Shown here piece after piece: positions 10,029-18,815 of a stretch of DNA of 64,000 nt (the first letter of the stretch is position 1; every line of letters begins with the position of its first letter). Source of the DNA: an uncultured Clostridia bacterium. Lineage in GTDB: Bacteria; Bacillota; Clostridia; Lachnospirales; Lachnospiraceae. The position numbers and the translations under genes are program-made. The stretch spans positions 248,001 to 312,000 of the forward strand of contig CAMIZL010000001.1 of NCBI GenBank assembly GCA_946403295.1, given 5' to 3'. The notes under the pieces were generated by a model, which saw nothing but the letters and a program-made list of their open reading frames with translations, ran no database searches and had not been told where the DNA came from.

Positions 10029-10721
10029 ATGATCTATACTCACGAAGTTGAAATGATGTGCCCCGTTGCCAAAGGCGCAAAGCATGATCCCGCTCCTATC
10101 CCTCAGGAAGGTAAGTGGACTAAGGTCAAGAAGGTTGAAGAAATCAACGGCTTTACACACGGTATCGGCTGGTGTGCACCTCAGCAGGGAGCTTGCAAGC
10201 TTTCACTTAACGTAAAGGACGGAGTTATCCAGGAAGCACTTGTTGAGACGATCGGTTGCTCGGGTATGACACACTCTGCAGCTATGGCAGCAGAAATCCT
10301 TCCCGGAAAGACAGTTCTCGAGGCTATGAATTCCGACCTTGTTTGCGATGCTATCAACACAGCCATGAGAGAGCTCGCACTTCAGATCATCTACGGTCGT
10401 ACACAGTCTGCATTCTCGGATGACGGACTTCCCGTAGGTGCAGGTCTTGAGGATCTTGGTAAGGGCCTCAGAAGCCAGGTTGGAACAATGTACGGTACAC
10501 TTAAGAAGGGACCCAGATACCTTGAGATGGCAGAAGGTTATGTTACAGGTATCGCTCTTGATGCAAATGACGAGATCATCGGCTATCAGTTTGTAAGCCT
10601 CGGAAAGATGACCGACTTCATCAAGAAGGGTGACGATCCCACAACAGCTTGGGAGAAAGCAAAAGGACAGTATGGACGTGTTGACGATGCGGTTAAGATC
10701 ATCGACCCCAGAAAAGAATGA
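10029..10721 (+). CDS. NifU-like iron-sulfur cluster assembly scaffold protein
   Basis: 230-residue protein of the NifU/IscU N-terminal fold. Cysteines sit where scaffold ligands are expected: C56 (QQGACKLSL), C77 (TIGCSGMTHSAA) and C106 (SDLVCDAI), with extra cysteines at 11 and 49. The C-terminal 90 residues are an extension absent from classical IscU. It would hold a nascent Fe-S cluster for transfer to apo-proteins in the cytoplasm. It stands 17 bp before the GGGtGRT gene, a pairing known in anaerobic Firmicutes, and no cysteine desulfurase is present nearby. The ATG follows AAAGGAG. Codon use is strongly biased, suggesting high expression. Confidence 0.85.
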   Translation: MIYTHEVEMMCPVAKGAKHDPAPIPQEGKWTKVKKVEEINGFTHGIGWCAPQQGACKLSLNVKDGVIQEALVETIGCSGMTHSAAMAAEILPGKTVLEAMNSDLVCDAINTAMRELALQIIYGRTQSAFSDDGLPVGAGLEDLGKGLRSQVGTMYGTLKKGPRYLEMAEGYVTGIALDANDEIIGYQFVSLGKMTDFIKKGDDPTTAWEKAKGQYGRVDDAVKIIDPRKE

Positions 10722-10738
10722 TATAGGAGGAGACAATA

Positions 10739-11752
10739 ATGGCTTTATTTGAATCTTATGAGAGAAGAATTGACCAGATAAACAAGGTCATTTCACAGTA
10801 TGGCATCTCCTCCGTTGAGGAATGCGAAACAATCTGCAAGAATGCAGGTATCGATGTATATGCACTTGTTAAGAAGATCCAGCCCATTTGTTTTGAGAAT
10901 GCATGCTGGGCTTACACAGTAGGTGCCGCTATTGCGATCAAGAAGGGTGCTAAGCGCGCTGCAGACGCATCCGCAGCTATCGGCGAAGGCCTTCAGGCTT
11001 TCTGTATCCCCGGTTCCGTTGCTGATCACCGTAAGGTAGGTCTCGGACACGGAAACCTTGGCAAGATGCTCCTTGAAGAGGAAACAGATTGCTTCTGCTT
11101 CCTTGCCGGACATGAGTCATTCGCAGCAGCAGAGGGCGCTATCGGTATCGCCGAGAAGGCAAACCGTGTACGTAAGAAGCCCCTCAGAGTTATCCTTAAC
11201 GGTCTCGGAAAAGACGCAGCTCAGATCATTTCACGTATCAACGGATTTACATTTGTTGATACAGAGATGGATTATTTCTCGGGCGAAGTTAAAGAGATCA
11301 AACGTACATCATATTCAAACGGCCCTCGTGCAAAGGTTAACTGCTACGGTGCCGATGATGTTACTGAAGGCGTAGCTATCATGTGGAAGGAAGGCGTTGA
11401 TGTATCGATCACCGGTAACTCAACCAATCCCACACGTTTCCAGCATCCCGTTGCAGGTACATACAAGAAGGAATGCAACGAGAAGGGCAAAAAGTATTTC
11501 TCGGTAGCATCGGGCGGCGGCACAGGTCGTACACTTCATCCCGATAACATGGCAGCAGGTCCTGCTTCCTACGGTATGACAGATACTATGGGTCGTATGC
11601 ACAGCGATGCTCAGTTCGCCGGTTCTTCATCGGTTCCTGCTCACGTAGAGATGATGGGTCTCATCGGTATGGGTAACAACCCCATGGTTGGTGCTACGGT
11701 AGCAGTAGCAGTAGCTGTACAGGAAGCATTCGATAACGGAAAGTGCTTATAA
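10739..11752 (+). CDS. GGGtGRT family protein, partner of the NifU-like scaffold
   Basis: 337-residue protein of the family named for its GGGTGRT motif, seen here as ASGGGTGRTLHPDNMAAGPASYG (shown only in part: key residues GGGTGRT and the AGPASYG that follows). It also has a Gly/Ala-rich N-terminal region (AAIAIKKGAKRAADASAA) and a Met/Gly-rich C-terminus. There is no membrane segment or signal. Biochemical function is not established; constant linkage to a NifU-like scaffold suggests a part in Fe-S cluster or sulfur handling. It follows the scaffold by 17 bp with a GGAGGAG site, and a terminator lies 54 bp after the stop. Like its neighbour it uses highly biased codons. Confidence 0.85.
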   Translation: MALFESYERRIDQINKVISQYGISSVEECETICKNAGIDVYALVKKIQPICFENACWAYTVGAAIAIKKGAKRAADASAAIGEGLQAFCIPGSVADHRKVGLGHGNLGKMLLEEETDCFCFLAGHESFAAAEGAIGIAEKANRVRKKPLRVILNGLGKDAAQIISRINGFTFVDTEMDYFSGEVKEIKRTSYSNGPRAKVNCYGADDVTEGVAIMWKEGVDVSITGNSTNPTRFQHPVAGTYKKECNEKGKKYFSVASGGGTGRTLHPDNMAAGPASYGMTDTMGRMHSDAQFAGSSSVPAHVEMMGLIGMGNNPMVGATVAVAVAVQEAFDNGKCL

Positions 11753-11805
11753 TCGCATTATTTTGGTGCAATAAAGGGATAATTATTTAATAATTCATTT
11801 TGCGG

Positions 11806-11845
11806 AAACTGACATGGTTATAAAAGATCATGTCAGTTTTATTTT
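11806..11845 (+). terminator. Rho-independent terminator after the GGGtGRT gene
   Basis: Perfect 11-bp stem AAACTGACATG/CATGTCAGTTT (11806-11816 and 11829-11839) with a 12-base loop, followed by a T-rich tail. Confidence 0.9.
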
Positions 11846-11847
11846 GT

Positions 11848-11876
11848 TTGATATTGAATAAGGTATGATATATAAT
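11848..11876 (+). promoter_or_regulatory. Sigma-A promoter for the cyclase/HD-GYP operon
   Basis: TTGATA (11848-11853), 17-bp spacer, TATAAT (11871-11876), directly after the upstream terminator and 46 bp before the cyclase ATG. Confidence 0.7.
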
Positions 11877-11922
11877 AAAATTTGTTATACAATTTATTGT
11901 TTAGGGTTGAGAGGGTTTTGTT

Positions 11923-13779
11923 ATGAGAGAAAAATTCAACATAAAGAAAGCATCACTGATCAGAAGAATCGCGATTTCTGTTTGCATTATGATCGCTGTA
12001 TTCTTATGTGAATATTTTGGTGTATTTATGGTCATTGATAATTATATCTTTGATGTTGCGTACATGCAGTTGAATCATGTCGATCTTCCTATTTCGATAA
12101 TAGCGATCGATGATAAAACTACCAATGATGAGGACGGTGGATCACTCGGCAGATATGAGACATGGAGCAGAAAGTATTATGCCGATCTGCTTGAAAAGAT
12201 AATTACCGAAGATTCTCAACCCGCCATGGTCGTATTTGATGTTGTGTTTACGGGCAGAAACGAATTGCATCCCGAAGAAGACAAAAGATTTGCCGATATT
12301 ATCGACAAATATGGAAAATGTATCATGGGAGTGCGACTTAAATTCGATGAATCAATAGTGGAAGAAGAAAACGGCGTAAAACGTCTGGATACTTCTTCGA
12401 TCGAAGCTGTCAGTCCTTTGTATCCCGAACTTGAGAATGCTAATATGATAAAGGCATTTACCAATAACACAATGGTATATGATAAATACATAAGGACATT
12501 TATTCCATACTTTGATACTCCGGAATACAAGGGTGATTTTCTTGCTTATGCCGCATATAAGTTCTATTGTAAAGAAAAAGGGATCGATTATGTGGATCTT
12601 TACGAAGATAACAAACCGAAACAGTTACGTTTCTCCTATTCCGAAAGACCGGAACAGTTTGGCGAAATAGTATCTTTTGCGGATGTAATTTCGGGTGTAG
12701 TTGATTACCGCAGTTTCAGAGACAAAATCGTATTTGTCGGCGGATACAGAAACGGTTTCCAGGACGATTTTTTTGCCCCTGTCGATCGTAATCATACAAT
12801 GTACGGTGTTGAGGTTCACGCAAACATTATGGAAGCTCTTTACGACGGAGCGTACCAGGTTGACGCGAACAGGGTTTTACTCGGAATCATTTACGGTCTG
12901 ATAGCAGGTATTGTATTCTTTATACTTTGCTTTATCACACTTCCTTTAGGTGCTATTATTGTCGCAGTGTTGGCTTTGGCCAATATCTTACTTGGAAAAA
13001 TCCTTTATCAAAACGGTTTGGTCATTGATCAATTTTCGTATTTGATTTCTTTGATTTTATCATATATCGCTATGGTCGCTCACCATTACCTAAAAGAGCG
13101 AGCGGCGAAGAAAAAGGTCTCCGATGCCTTCAAAATGTACGTGGCTCCCGAAATCGTTAAGGAAGTTGCGGGTCAGGGTGATTTCGTACTCAACCTCGGT
13201 GGACGTAATAAAGATATCGCTGTTCTTTTCATCGATATCCGTGGTTTTACGACCATGTCTGAGAACTTAAGCCCCGAAGAGGTTGTTAATATCCTCAATG
13301 AGTACTTCGCGGTAGTTACGGATGCTGTATTCAAGAACAAGGGTACGATTGACAAGTTCATCGGTGACGCCTGTATGGCGGTATTTAACTCACCTTTCGA
13401 TCTTGATGATTATGTTTACCGGGCTGTACATACGGGATGGGATATCCTTCAGAGCGGACAGACGCTTCAAAATACACTTATGGAAAAGTACGGCAGAACG
13501 ATCAATTTCGGTATAGGCGTAAATTGCGGCGAAGCAGTCATCGGTAATATCGGCTGTGAATTCCGAATGGACTATACGGCTATCGGCGACACTGTAAACA
13601 CTTCATCGCGTTTGGAGTCAAACGCTAAAGCCGGCCAGCTTCTTATAAGTGAAGAAGTGCTCCGCAGGCTTGACGGAAGAATTGATGTAGAAGAGATCGG
13701 TGCCATTCCTCTTAAAGGTAAATCAAAGAGTATTATGGTATACAACGTGATCGGTATCAAAGAGGAGGAAGATGAATGA
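11923..13779 (+). CDS. CHASE2-domain adenylate cyclase (class III)
   Basis: 618-residue membrane receptor cyclase. Order: N-terminal membrane helix (about 14-36), extracytoplasmic CHASE2 sensor (about 40-300), three closely spaced helices (about 306-390), cytoplasmic class III cyclase domain (about 430-610). The two metal-binding aspartates are D438 (FIDIRGFT) and D482 (FIGDACMAVF). K478 and D550 occupy the purine-specifying positions and favour ATP over GTP, so cAMP is the predicted product. The transition-state Asn/Arg pair appears as NTSSRLES. The stop codon overlaps the start of the HD-GYP fusion (ATGA), so the two are translationally coupled. Start ATG follows GAGAGGG. The CHASE2 ligand is unknown. 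Confidence 0.88.
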   Translation: MREKFNIKKASLIRRIAISVCIMIAVFLCEYFGVFMVIDNYIFDVAYMQLNHVDLPISIIAIDDKTTNDEDGGSLGRYETWSRKYYADLLEKIITEDSQPAMVVFDVVFTGRNELHPEEDKRFADIIDKYGKCIMGVRLKFDESIVEEENGVKRLDTSSIEAVSPLYPELENANMIKAFTNNTMVYDKYIRTFIPYFDTPEYKGDFLAYAAYKFYCKEKGIDYVDLYEDNKPKQLRFSYSERPEQFGEIVSFADVISGVVDYRSFRDKIVFVGGYRNGFQDDFFAPVDRNHTMYGVEVHANIMEALYDGAYQVDANRVLLGIIYGLIAGIVFFILCFITLPLGAIIVAVLALANILLGKILYQNGLVIDQFSYLISLILSYIAMVAHHYLKERAAKKKVSDAFKMYVAPEIVKEVAGQGDFVLNLGGRNKDIAVLFIDIRGFTTMSENLSPEEVVNILNEYFAVVTDAVFKNKGTIDKFIGDACMAVFNSPFDLDDYVYRAVHTGWDILQSGQTLQNTLMEKYGRTINFGIGVNCGEAVIGNIGCEFRMDYTAIGDTVNTSSRLESNAKAGQLLISEEVLRRLDGRIDVEEIGAIPLKGKSKSIMVYNVIGIKEEEDE

Positions 13780-16073
13780 ATTTATTACACATCGTCCCGA
13801 ACAGAAATGATGTTGATAAATGGGCTCGTGTAGCAAAAGAACTGAACGCGGTATTTGAATATAACGACTTTTTCGATCCCGAACTTATTGAAAACAAAGA
13901 AGAATACGAAGCAACTGTCGAAAAGTATCTCGCTCTCGACAGGGACAGAACGAAAGACACGTTTCACGGTGTGTTTTATGATATCGTGCTCAATTCTCCC
14001 GATCCCGCGATCAGGGAAACGAGTTTGAAACGTGTATACCTCAGCTGTGAGACGGCAGTGAGGCTTTCGTGCCGTGCCGTTATTTTTCATACAAATTACA
14101 TCGTAGGATTTAAAAACATCTATTACAGAGATAAATGGGTCCGTGATATGACTGCGATCTATAAGCAGCTCCTCGACGATTTCCCCACACTCGACATCTA
14201 TGTCGAAAATATGTATGACGATACTCCCGAGCTTATCAGAAGGCTTGCGGAGAATTTAAGGGACGAGCCGAGATTCGGTATCTGTTTTGATATAGCTCAC
14301 GCATATCTTTGGGAGCTTTCGATCAAGGACTGGATAGATGAGCTTGCTCCTTATATCAGGCATGTCCATGCAAATGACAATCATAAGGATCAGGATTCGC
14401 ACATGGCGATCGGAACAGGCAGCATTGACTGGTCAATCCTTAATTACAGACAGCTCATCAAGAACAAACCGTCTCTCCTTATTGAAGTAAGTGATGAGGA
14501 TAGACTTATGAAGTCTTACAATTACCTCATCAAGAATTGCCTTTATCCCTTCCATATGCGTAACCGTATCAATATGGAAGTTACGGATGACATGGAGAGG
14601 ATCCTTGAGATCGGAAGAGAGCTTACCATCCAGAAGGATTATGCGAAACTCCTTGAGAATATCATCGGTGAGGCTATGGAGATAGCGAATTGCGATGCCG
14701 GTACACTTTATATATTTAACGAAGGCAAATTGCACTTCATGATCATGCGTAACAATACCATGAATGTATATCAGGGCGGCAACGGCGAACCTATAAACAT
14801 GCCTCCCGTTAAGCTTGAAGAGCAATATGTGTGCGCTTATTGTGCACTCCATAACGAAACGATCAACGTCGACGACGTGTATACGAATGAACGATTCAAC
14901 TGGAAGGGTCCCCGTGAGTACGACAGAATGACCGGTTACAGAACACGTTCCATGCTCGTGATCCCGCTTGAGAACCACGACGGCAAGGTTATCGGTGTAC
15001 TGCAGCTGATCAACGCCCTCGACATAAACGGTGATGTCTGCAACTTCAGTGAGAACAATGAGTTCATCACATCATCACTTGCTTCACAGGCAGCCATTTC
15101 GCTCTCGAACATGCTTATGATCCGGGAACTCAAGGATCTGTTAAATTCCTTCGTAGGTGCGATGGTTACCGCAATAGACTCGCGTACTCCTTATAATGCC
15201 AACCATACGATGCACGTGGCCGACTACTGCGATAAATTCTGCAGATACCTTCAGAATCTATATCTCGAAAACAAGGTATCATATAATATCACAAATGATG
15301 ATCGTGAAGAGCTTGTCATGGCTGCTAAGCTTCACGATGTCGGCAAGATGATCACGCCTCTTCATGTAATGAACAAGGCTGATCGTCTCTCCGACAGGCT
15401 TCCCATCATGGAGATGCGCTTTAAGCTTATAGAGCAGATCCTCAAGACCGAGGCTGCAGGCGGAAAGATAGACAAAGTAAAGTTCGAAGAAGAGCTTGCC
15501 GGACTTAATGACAAAATCGAATTCATCAGGAAAGTCAATACAGCCGGATTCCTGCCCGATGATATGCTTGAGAAGGTCAACTCCCTTGAAGGTGTTTCAT
15601 ACGGAACGGGAGAGGATAAGCTTGATCTTGTTACTGCAGACGAGCTTGATATGCTTCGTATCCGCAAGGGTACGCTTTCGGCAGAAGAGCGTCATATCAT
15701 CGAGCAGCACGTTGAATATACTGAAAAGATCCTTTCCGAGATAACTTTCGGTGACAAATATAAGCGTGTTAAATTTATCGCATCGGCTCACCACGAGTAT
15801 CTTGACGGCTCGGGTTATCCGAAGCATCTGAAGGCGGAAGAGATCCCTACAGAGGTCAGGATCCTTACGATCATGGATGTTTTCGATTCGCTTTCATCGA
15901 GCGACAGACCATATCGTAAAGAATCTCTCAGCAACGAAAAGATCTTCTCGATCCTTGAGGCAATGGTGAGAGAGGGCAAGCTCGATGAAGACCTTGTACG
16001 TCTGGCAAAAGAGTGCTTTTGCACTCCTCCTGCACCTGCTCCCGAAGCTGCATCGTCAACTGACACAAAATAA
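13776..16073 (+). CDS. TIM-barrel (AP endonuclease 2/sugar isomerase-like) - GAF - HD-GYP fusion
   Basis: 765-residue soluble protein with three modules. Residues 1-265 resemble the AP-endonuclease-2/xylose-isomerase-like TIM barrel and keep likely metal ligands: Glu in IYVENMYDD, Asp/His in CFDIAHAYL, His in HVHANDNH, Glu in LLIEVSDED. Residues about 275-445 form a GAF domain. Residues about 455-755 form an HD-GYP phosphodiesterase with H520-D521 (KLHDVGK), the HH pair 672-673 and GYP at 680-682; the HD core is interrupted by an insert of about 110 residues. HD-GYP domains generally hydrolyse c-di-GMP or related dinucleotides. Overlap with the cyclase gene suggests cyclic-nucleotide input, perhaps cAMP binding by the GAF domain (inference). 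The role of the barrel is unknown. Confidence 0.85.
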   Translation: MNLLHIVPNRNDVDKWARVAKELNAVFEYNDFFDPELIENKEEYEATVEKYLALDRDRTKDTFHGVFYDIVLNSPDPAIRETSLKRVYLSCETAVRLSCRAVIFHTNYIVGFKNIYYRDKWVRDMTAIYKQLLDDFPTLDIYVENMYDDTPELIRRLAENLRDEPRFGICFDIAHAYLWELSIKDWIDELAPYIRHVHANDNHKDQDSHMAIGTGSIDWSILNYRQLIKNKPSLLIEVSDEDRLMKSYNYLIKNCLYPFHMRNRINMEVTDDMERILEIGRELTIQKDYAKLLENIIGEAMEIANCDAGTLYIFNEGKLHFMIMRNNTMNVYQGGNGEPINMPPVKLEEQYVCAYCALHNETINVDDVYTNERFNWKGPREYDRMTGYRTRSMLVIPLENHDGKVIGVLQLINALDINGDVCNFSENNEFITSSLASQAAISLSNMLMIRELKDLLNSFVGAMVTAIDSRTPYNANHTMHVADYCDKFCRYLQNLYLENKVSYNITNDDREELVMAAKLHDVGKMITPLHVMNKADRLSDRLPIMEMRFKLIEQILKTEAAGGKIDKVKFEEELAGLNDKIEFIRKVNTAGFLPDDMLEKVNSLEGVSYGTGEDKLDLVTADELDMLRIRKGTLSAEERHIIEQHVEYTEKILSEITFGDKYKRVKFIASAHHEYLDGSGYPKHLKAEEIPTEVRILTIMDVFDSLSSSDRPYRKESLSNEKIFSILEAMVREGKLDEDLVRLAKECFCTPPAPAPEAASSTDTK

Positions 16074-16080
16074 TATTGTT

Positions 16081-16140
16081 CTGATATGTGATCAATAAAG
16101 ATCTGATATGTGATCGATAAAGATCCGATATGTGATCGAT
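16081..16140 (+). repeat. Three tandem 22-bp repeats downstream of the HD-GYP gene
   Basis: Copies start at 16081, 16103 and 16125. The first two differ at one base; the third is cut after 16 bases. Each contains GATATGTGATC. They lie between the stop codon and the terminator stem. Confidence 0.8.
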
Positions 16141-16146
16141 CATGTA

Positions 16147-16185
16147 AAGAAGACTTAAGAGAACCAAATCTTAAGTCTTCTTTTT
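16147..16185 (+). terminator. Rho-independent terminator of the cyclase/HD-GYP operon
   Basis: Perfect 14-bp stem (16147-16160 with 16169-16182), 8-base loop and T-rich 3' end. The stem reads AAGAAGACTTAAGA on the 5' side. Confidence 0.92.
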
Positions 16186-16197
16186 AATAAAATATTC

Positions 16198-16225
16198 TTG
16201 ACAATTCATAATAATGTGTTATAAC
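16198..16225 (+). promoter_or_regulatory. Promoter of the ABC transporter/GntR operon
   Basis: Consensus TTGACA (16198-16203) and TATAAC (16220-16225), 16-bp spacer. The inverted-repeat operator begins at the next base. Confidence 0.7.
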
Positions 16226-16246
16226 TGTACTAGTAGTGATAGTACA
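16226..16246 (+). promoter_or_regulatory. Putative GntR/YtrA-type operator
   Basis: Perfect inverted repeat TGTACTA-N7-TAGTACA immediately downstream of the -10 box, covering the likely transcription start. The operon encodes a GntR/YtrA-family regulator as its last gene, and such regulators bind inverted repeats of this form, so autorepression is the natural reading. Confidence 0.7.
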
Positions 16247-16324
16247 CTATGACAATAAAATAACGTTTATGTTACAAAATTATTAAGGGAGCTTAGAAGT
16301 GCCTATAACAGAGGAGGTATCAAA

Positions 16325-17224
16325 TTGATCAAAGTAGACAATGTCGAAAAGTATTTTGACGATTTAAAAGCACTTGACGGTATAAGTCTTAATGTCGGTA
16401 AAGGAAGCGTTTACGGTCTTATCGGACCGAACGGAGCGGGCAAATCGACTATCATTAAGCATTTGACAGGTGTTTACAAGGCAGACAAAGGAGAGGTTTA
16501 TATTAATGGTGAACCCGTATACGAAAATCCCCGGGTAAAAGAGATCATCTCGTATATACCCGATGAATTGTTCTACATCAACAAATCAAGCGTATATCAG
16601 ATGATGAAGTTCTATAAGAACGTATACAGGAACTTCAATATGGAACGGTTTACTAAGCTTAAGGATGTATTTACGACAATACCTTTAAACAAACCCATCT
16701 GCAAACTTTCAAAAGGTATGCAAAAGCAAGCAGCTTTCTGGCTTACCATATGTTGCAACCCCGAGGTCATCATACTCGACGAGCCTGTTGACGGACTTGA
16801 TCCCGTTATGAGAAGACAGGTTTGGAGTTTGCTTCTTCAGGATGTTGCGGAGCGAAATACAACTGTACTTGTATCATCGCACAACCTCCGTGAACTTGAG
16901 GATGTGTGTGATGCGGTCGGTATCATAAATAAAGGTAAGATGATGCTTGAAAAGAGCCTTTCTTCCCTTCAGGGTACGGTTGTTAAATATCAGGTCGCTT
17001 ATAACGGCGAGGCTCCGGATCTTAAAGAAAAACTTGATATTCTTCACGTACAAAACAACGGATCTGTTTATACATATATCATCAGGGGCGAATCAAAGAT
17101 GATAGAAGACGTACTCAGATCCTTCCAACCCCTGATAGTAGACGTTATTCCTTTAACACTTGAAGAAATCTTTATTTATGAACTTGGAGGTGAGGATTAT
17201 GGATTCAAAGACATCATATTATGA
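16325..17224 (+). CDS. ABC transporter ATP-binding protein
   Basis: 299-residue ABC ATPase with Walker A GPNGAGKST, signature LSKGMQKQ, Walker B VIILDEP and the switch His in SSHNLRE. It has a C-terminal extension of about 85 residues typical of YtrB/CcmA-like ATPases partnered with ABC-2 permeases. It would power the adjacent permease in an exporter. The start is TTG at 16325 with AGAGGAGGT 6-7 bases upstream. Its end overlaps the permease start by 26 bp. The YtrA-type regulator in the operon suggests induction by cell-envelope stress such as wall antibiotics (known for the family, inferred here). Confidence 0.9.
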   Translation: MIKVDNVEKYFDDLKALDGISLNVGKGSVYGLIGPNGAGKSTIIKHLTGVYKADKGEVYINGEPVYENPRVKEIISYIPDELFYINKSSVYQMMKFYKNVYRNFNMERFTKLKDVFTTIPLNKPICKLSKGMQKQAAFWLTICCNPEVIILDEPVDGLDPVMRRQVWSLLLQDVAERNTTVLVSSHNLRELEDVCDAVGIINKGKMMLEKSLSSLQGTVVKYQVAYNGEAPDLKEKLDILHVQNNGSVYTYIIRGESKMIEDVLRSFQPLIVDVIPLTLEEIFIYELGGEDYGFKDIIL

Positions 17225-18743
17225 ATATAATTATTCTGCACCGGGTGTAAAGTCTTTGATCATTAACAATATCAAGTCGACATGGCCCATATGGGCAGGC
17301 CTTACATTTTTACTTTCATGGATCATTCCTGTGGCTATGCTTACAATCGGAATATTCAATTTTAACGGTAGTAAGATCGATTATTCCGCTCCTTTTTCAG
17401 CTGCAGAATTCTTGATAATACCTTTCTGTGTTATGATGGCCATAAGATTATTCGGTTATCTGACGAAAGAGAGAGCGACGAATTTTTATCATTCCTTACC
17501 GTATACCAGAACAACGCTGTTTGTCACGAATGTGGTATCGGGATATTTTTTGCTCCTTATCCCGCTCGTGTTTGTTGGTATATTAACTACCCTTATCGGT
17601 ATATCCATAAAAGAAAACATCATTCTTTTTATGATAAAGTGGTTTCTTTTGCTTTGCGCCGAATGTCTTTATGTGTACGGTTTTACCGTCCTTATGGCGA
17701 TAATATTCGGTATGAAGATCGCTACTTATGTAATGACATTAATCATGGCTTTTTATGTGATAGCCATATCGAATATTTACGGAACATTATTTACAAATCT
17801 TCATACAACGGTACAGAATTCGTTTTATCTGCCTGACGGAATTTTTATGTTCCTGTCTCCGGCGACATTAGCGACTAACATATCGGTAGATGAACCGTTC
17901 TATGGTTTAATCAAAGGATATTATAGTTTTGAAAATGTTTGGATCACTGTGTCGCAAGAGATTATAGTCGGTGTTTTGATGTTGATCGTTGCTTTGTTTT
18001 TATACAACAAAAGAAAAAGCGAAAGATCGGGCGAAGTAGTAACATTTAATATTTTAAAAGTTATCTTCAAATGGGGATTTGCATTTAGTTTCGGTGCATT
18101 TCTTACAATTTTCCTCGGTGGCTTCATTATTGACAATTCGGATAACTATTTGGCTGTCGGATGTATTCAGACCGGTTTATATATTTTCTATGTTGTTTTG
18201 TCATTTATTATTGCTGAGATGATATTAAGTAAACGCTTTAATGTTTTTTATAAGATCAGATTTGAAATACTGGCAGCCTTTATTGTAAGCGTGATCGTAT
18301 CTTTGATTTTGATCTTTGATCTCTTCGGAATTACCGGTCATGTGCCCGATCCTTCAAAAGTAGACAAAATGAATATAGATATAACTGTACTTAATGACGA
18401 ATATTATAAACATTTGGGTGACGGGAAATATCAAAAGTATTATTACGATTCTTTTGAATCGGAAAAGGAAGGTGATATTAAACTTATCGAAAAATTTACC
18501 GAACTTCATGAGTTTATTACAGAACAAAATGTCGAATCCCATATGCATTATAAGAAACATAACGGTAAATATACGGTTGTATCGAAAGACGACTACAGTT
18601 ACAGTTATGATGTGAAGATGTACATAACTTATAAAATGAAAAACGGTAGCGAAACAGGTAGATTATATATGGTTCCTTATGATTATGTCGAGGATTATCT
18701 GCCGCTTCTGAGAGAGGGCAAAACAAACTACGGTGAATATTAA
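17199..18743 (+). CDS. ABC-2 type transporter permease
   Basis: 514-residue membrane protein with about ten hydrophobic segments in the first 400 residues and a hydrophilic, Tyr/Lys-rich C-terminal portion (about 405-514) after the last helix. It lacks a recognizable enzymatic motif. The start at 17199 has CTTGGAGGTG just upstream and overlaps the ATPase gene. Gene order ATPase-permease-GntR matches Ytr-like exporter operons. The soluble C-terminal part is probably extracytoplasmic and may bind the exported or sensed ligand (inference). The substrate is unknown. Confidence 0.82.
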   Translation: MDSKTSYYEYNYSAPGVKSLIINNIKSTWPIWAGLTFLLSWIIPVAMLTIGIFNFNGSKIDYSAPFSAAEFLIIPFCVMMAIRLFGYLTKERATNFYHSLPYTRTTLFVTNVVSGYFLLLIPLVFVGILTTLIGISIKENIILFMIKWFLLLCAECLYVYGFTVLMAIIFGMKIATYVMTLIMAFYVIAISNIYGTLFTNLHTTVQNSFYLPDGIFMFLSPATLATNISVDEPFYGLIKGYYSFENVWITVSQEIIVGVLMLIVALFLYNKRKSERSGEVVTFNILKVIFKWGFAFSFGAFLTIFLGGFIIDNSDNYLAVGCIQTGLYIFYVVLSFIIAEMILSKRFNVFYKIRFEILAAFIVSVIVSLILIFDLFGITGHVPDPSKVDKMNIDITVLNDEYYKHLGDGKYQKYYYDSFESEKEGDIKLIEKFTELHEFITEQNVESHMHYKKHNGKYTVVSKDDYSYSYDVKMYITYKMKNGSETGRLYMVPYDYVEDYLPLLREGKTNYGEY

Positions 18744-18815
18744 AATGCTGTTCTCTCTGCTTATGCGGCAGATGTGACGAGAGTATGAGAAGCAAAAAAG
18801 GAGGTGTAATAAGAC

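Noticed and set aside
16081-16140. Possible CRISPR array
   Set aside because: The three repeats are directly contiguous without spacers, and no cas genes are present.
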